Below, one piece after another: positions 24,632 to 24,708 of a DNA stretch of 24,708 nt; the stretch's first letter is position 1, and every line of letters begins with the position of its first letter. The stretch comes from Clostridia bacterium (GTDB taxonomy: Bacteria; Bacillota; Clostridia; TANB77; CAG-508), in assembly GCA_900754285.1 (NCBI GenBank), contig CAAECB010000053.1, positions 1 through 24,708 of the forward strand, read 5' to 3'. Under the pieces are notes generated by a model that saw nothing but the letters and a program-made list of their open reading frames with translations, did no database searches and had not been told where the DNA came from. Both the position numbers and the translations under genes were made by a program.

Positions 24632-24708
24632 TAATGTTTTTGGGGACAGAGGCTGGTGTTTTTGGGGACGGAGCAAAAAAACACCAGCCTCTGTCCCCAA
24701 AAACATTA
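24632..24708. repeat. 77-bp perfect palindromic GGGGACGG element at the right edge
   Basis: Arms 24632-24663 and 24677-24708 are perfect reverse complements over 32 bases. The 13-base loop starts with GGGGACGGAGC, the same core as at 3937-3947. Within the arms the motif is nested: an outer GTTTTTGGGGACAGAGG and an inner GGTGTTTTTGGGG. The element reaches the end of the window and may continue. The reading frame through it (24476-24706) is not a gene. Confidence 0.85.

Noticed and set aside
24476..24706. Minus-strand frame at the right edge
   Set aside because: It consists of the palindromic repeat, the hpf promoter and a shifted hpf start; composition is not protein-like.

Overview
The window is AT-rich DNA (by eye under about 30% G+C) from an endospore-forming, low-GC Gram-positive bacterium, most likely a member of the Clostridia. 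The evidence is an alpha/beta-type small acid-soluble spore protein, SpoIVB, SpoVG with a near-perfect sigma-H promoter, strong AGGAGG-type ribosome binding sites, GTG/TTG starts, and no outer-membrane genes. The exact taxon cannot be told from the sequence alone.

Layout. Positions 73-3903 (+) carry aspartate-semialdehyde dehydrogenase (asd) and an MgtA-type P-type ATPase. Positions 4044-6140 hold spoVG (-) and murC (+), divergently transcribed from a 420-bp AT-rich intergenic region. spoIVB (-) follows at 6321-7580 with a good forespore-type promoter.

The centre, about 7.7-20.9 kb and all on the minus strand, is one co-directional cluster of 13 genes. Read in transcription order it encodes a CpaB-like SAF-domain protein, two ParA/MinD-like (TadZ/CpaE-type) proteins, a CpaF/TadA-type ATPase with an N-terminal membrane anchor, and a membrane protein with two T2SF-like halves (apparent TadB-TadC fusion). 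These are followed by a run of seven short single-pass pilin-like proteins, five of which begin with MENA(S/A)(K/E)AL, and finally an 881-residue surface protein ending in four tandem repeats of about 80 residues. A sigma-A-like promoter with three 11-bp-phased direct repeats upstream lies at its head. I read this as a divergent Tad/Flp-like pilus or pseudopilus system of a single-membrane bacterium. No prepilin peptidase, secretin or classical Flp leader is visible, which makes it the most interesting system here.

Beyond it come a Cof-type HAD phosphatase (-), the SASP gene (+), a multi-pass GtrII-like membrane protein (-) and the long form of hibernation-promoting factor (-).

A dispersed repeat built on GGGGACGG followed by an A-run and CAC or CAT occurs at five intergenic places: after asd, before mgtA, after mgtA, before murC, and at the right edge as a 77-bp element with perfect 32-bp arms. 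One copy supplies the last codons and stop of asd. Several form terminator-like hairpins. No transposase is present in the window.
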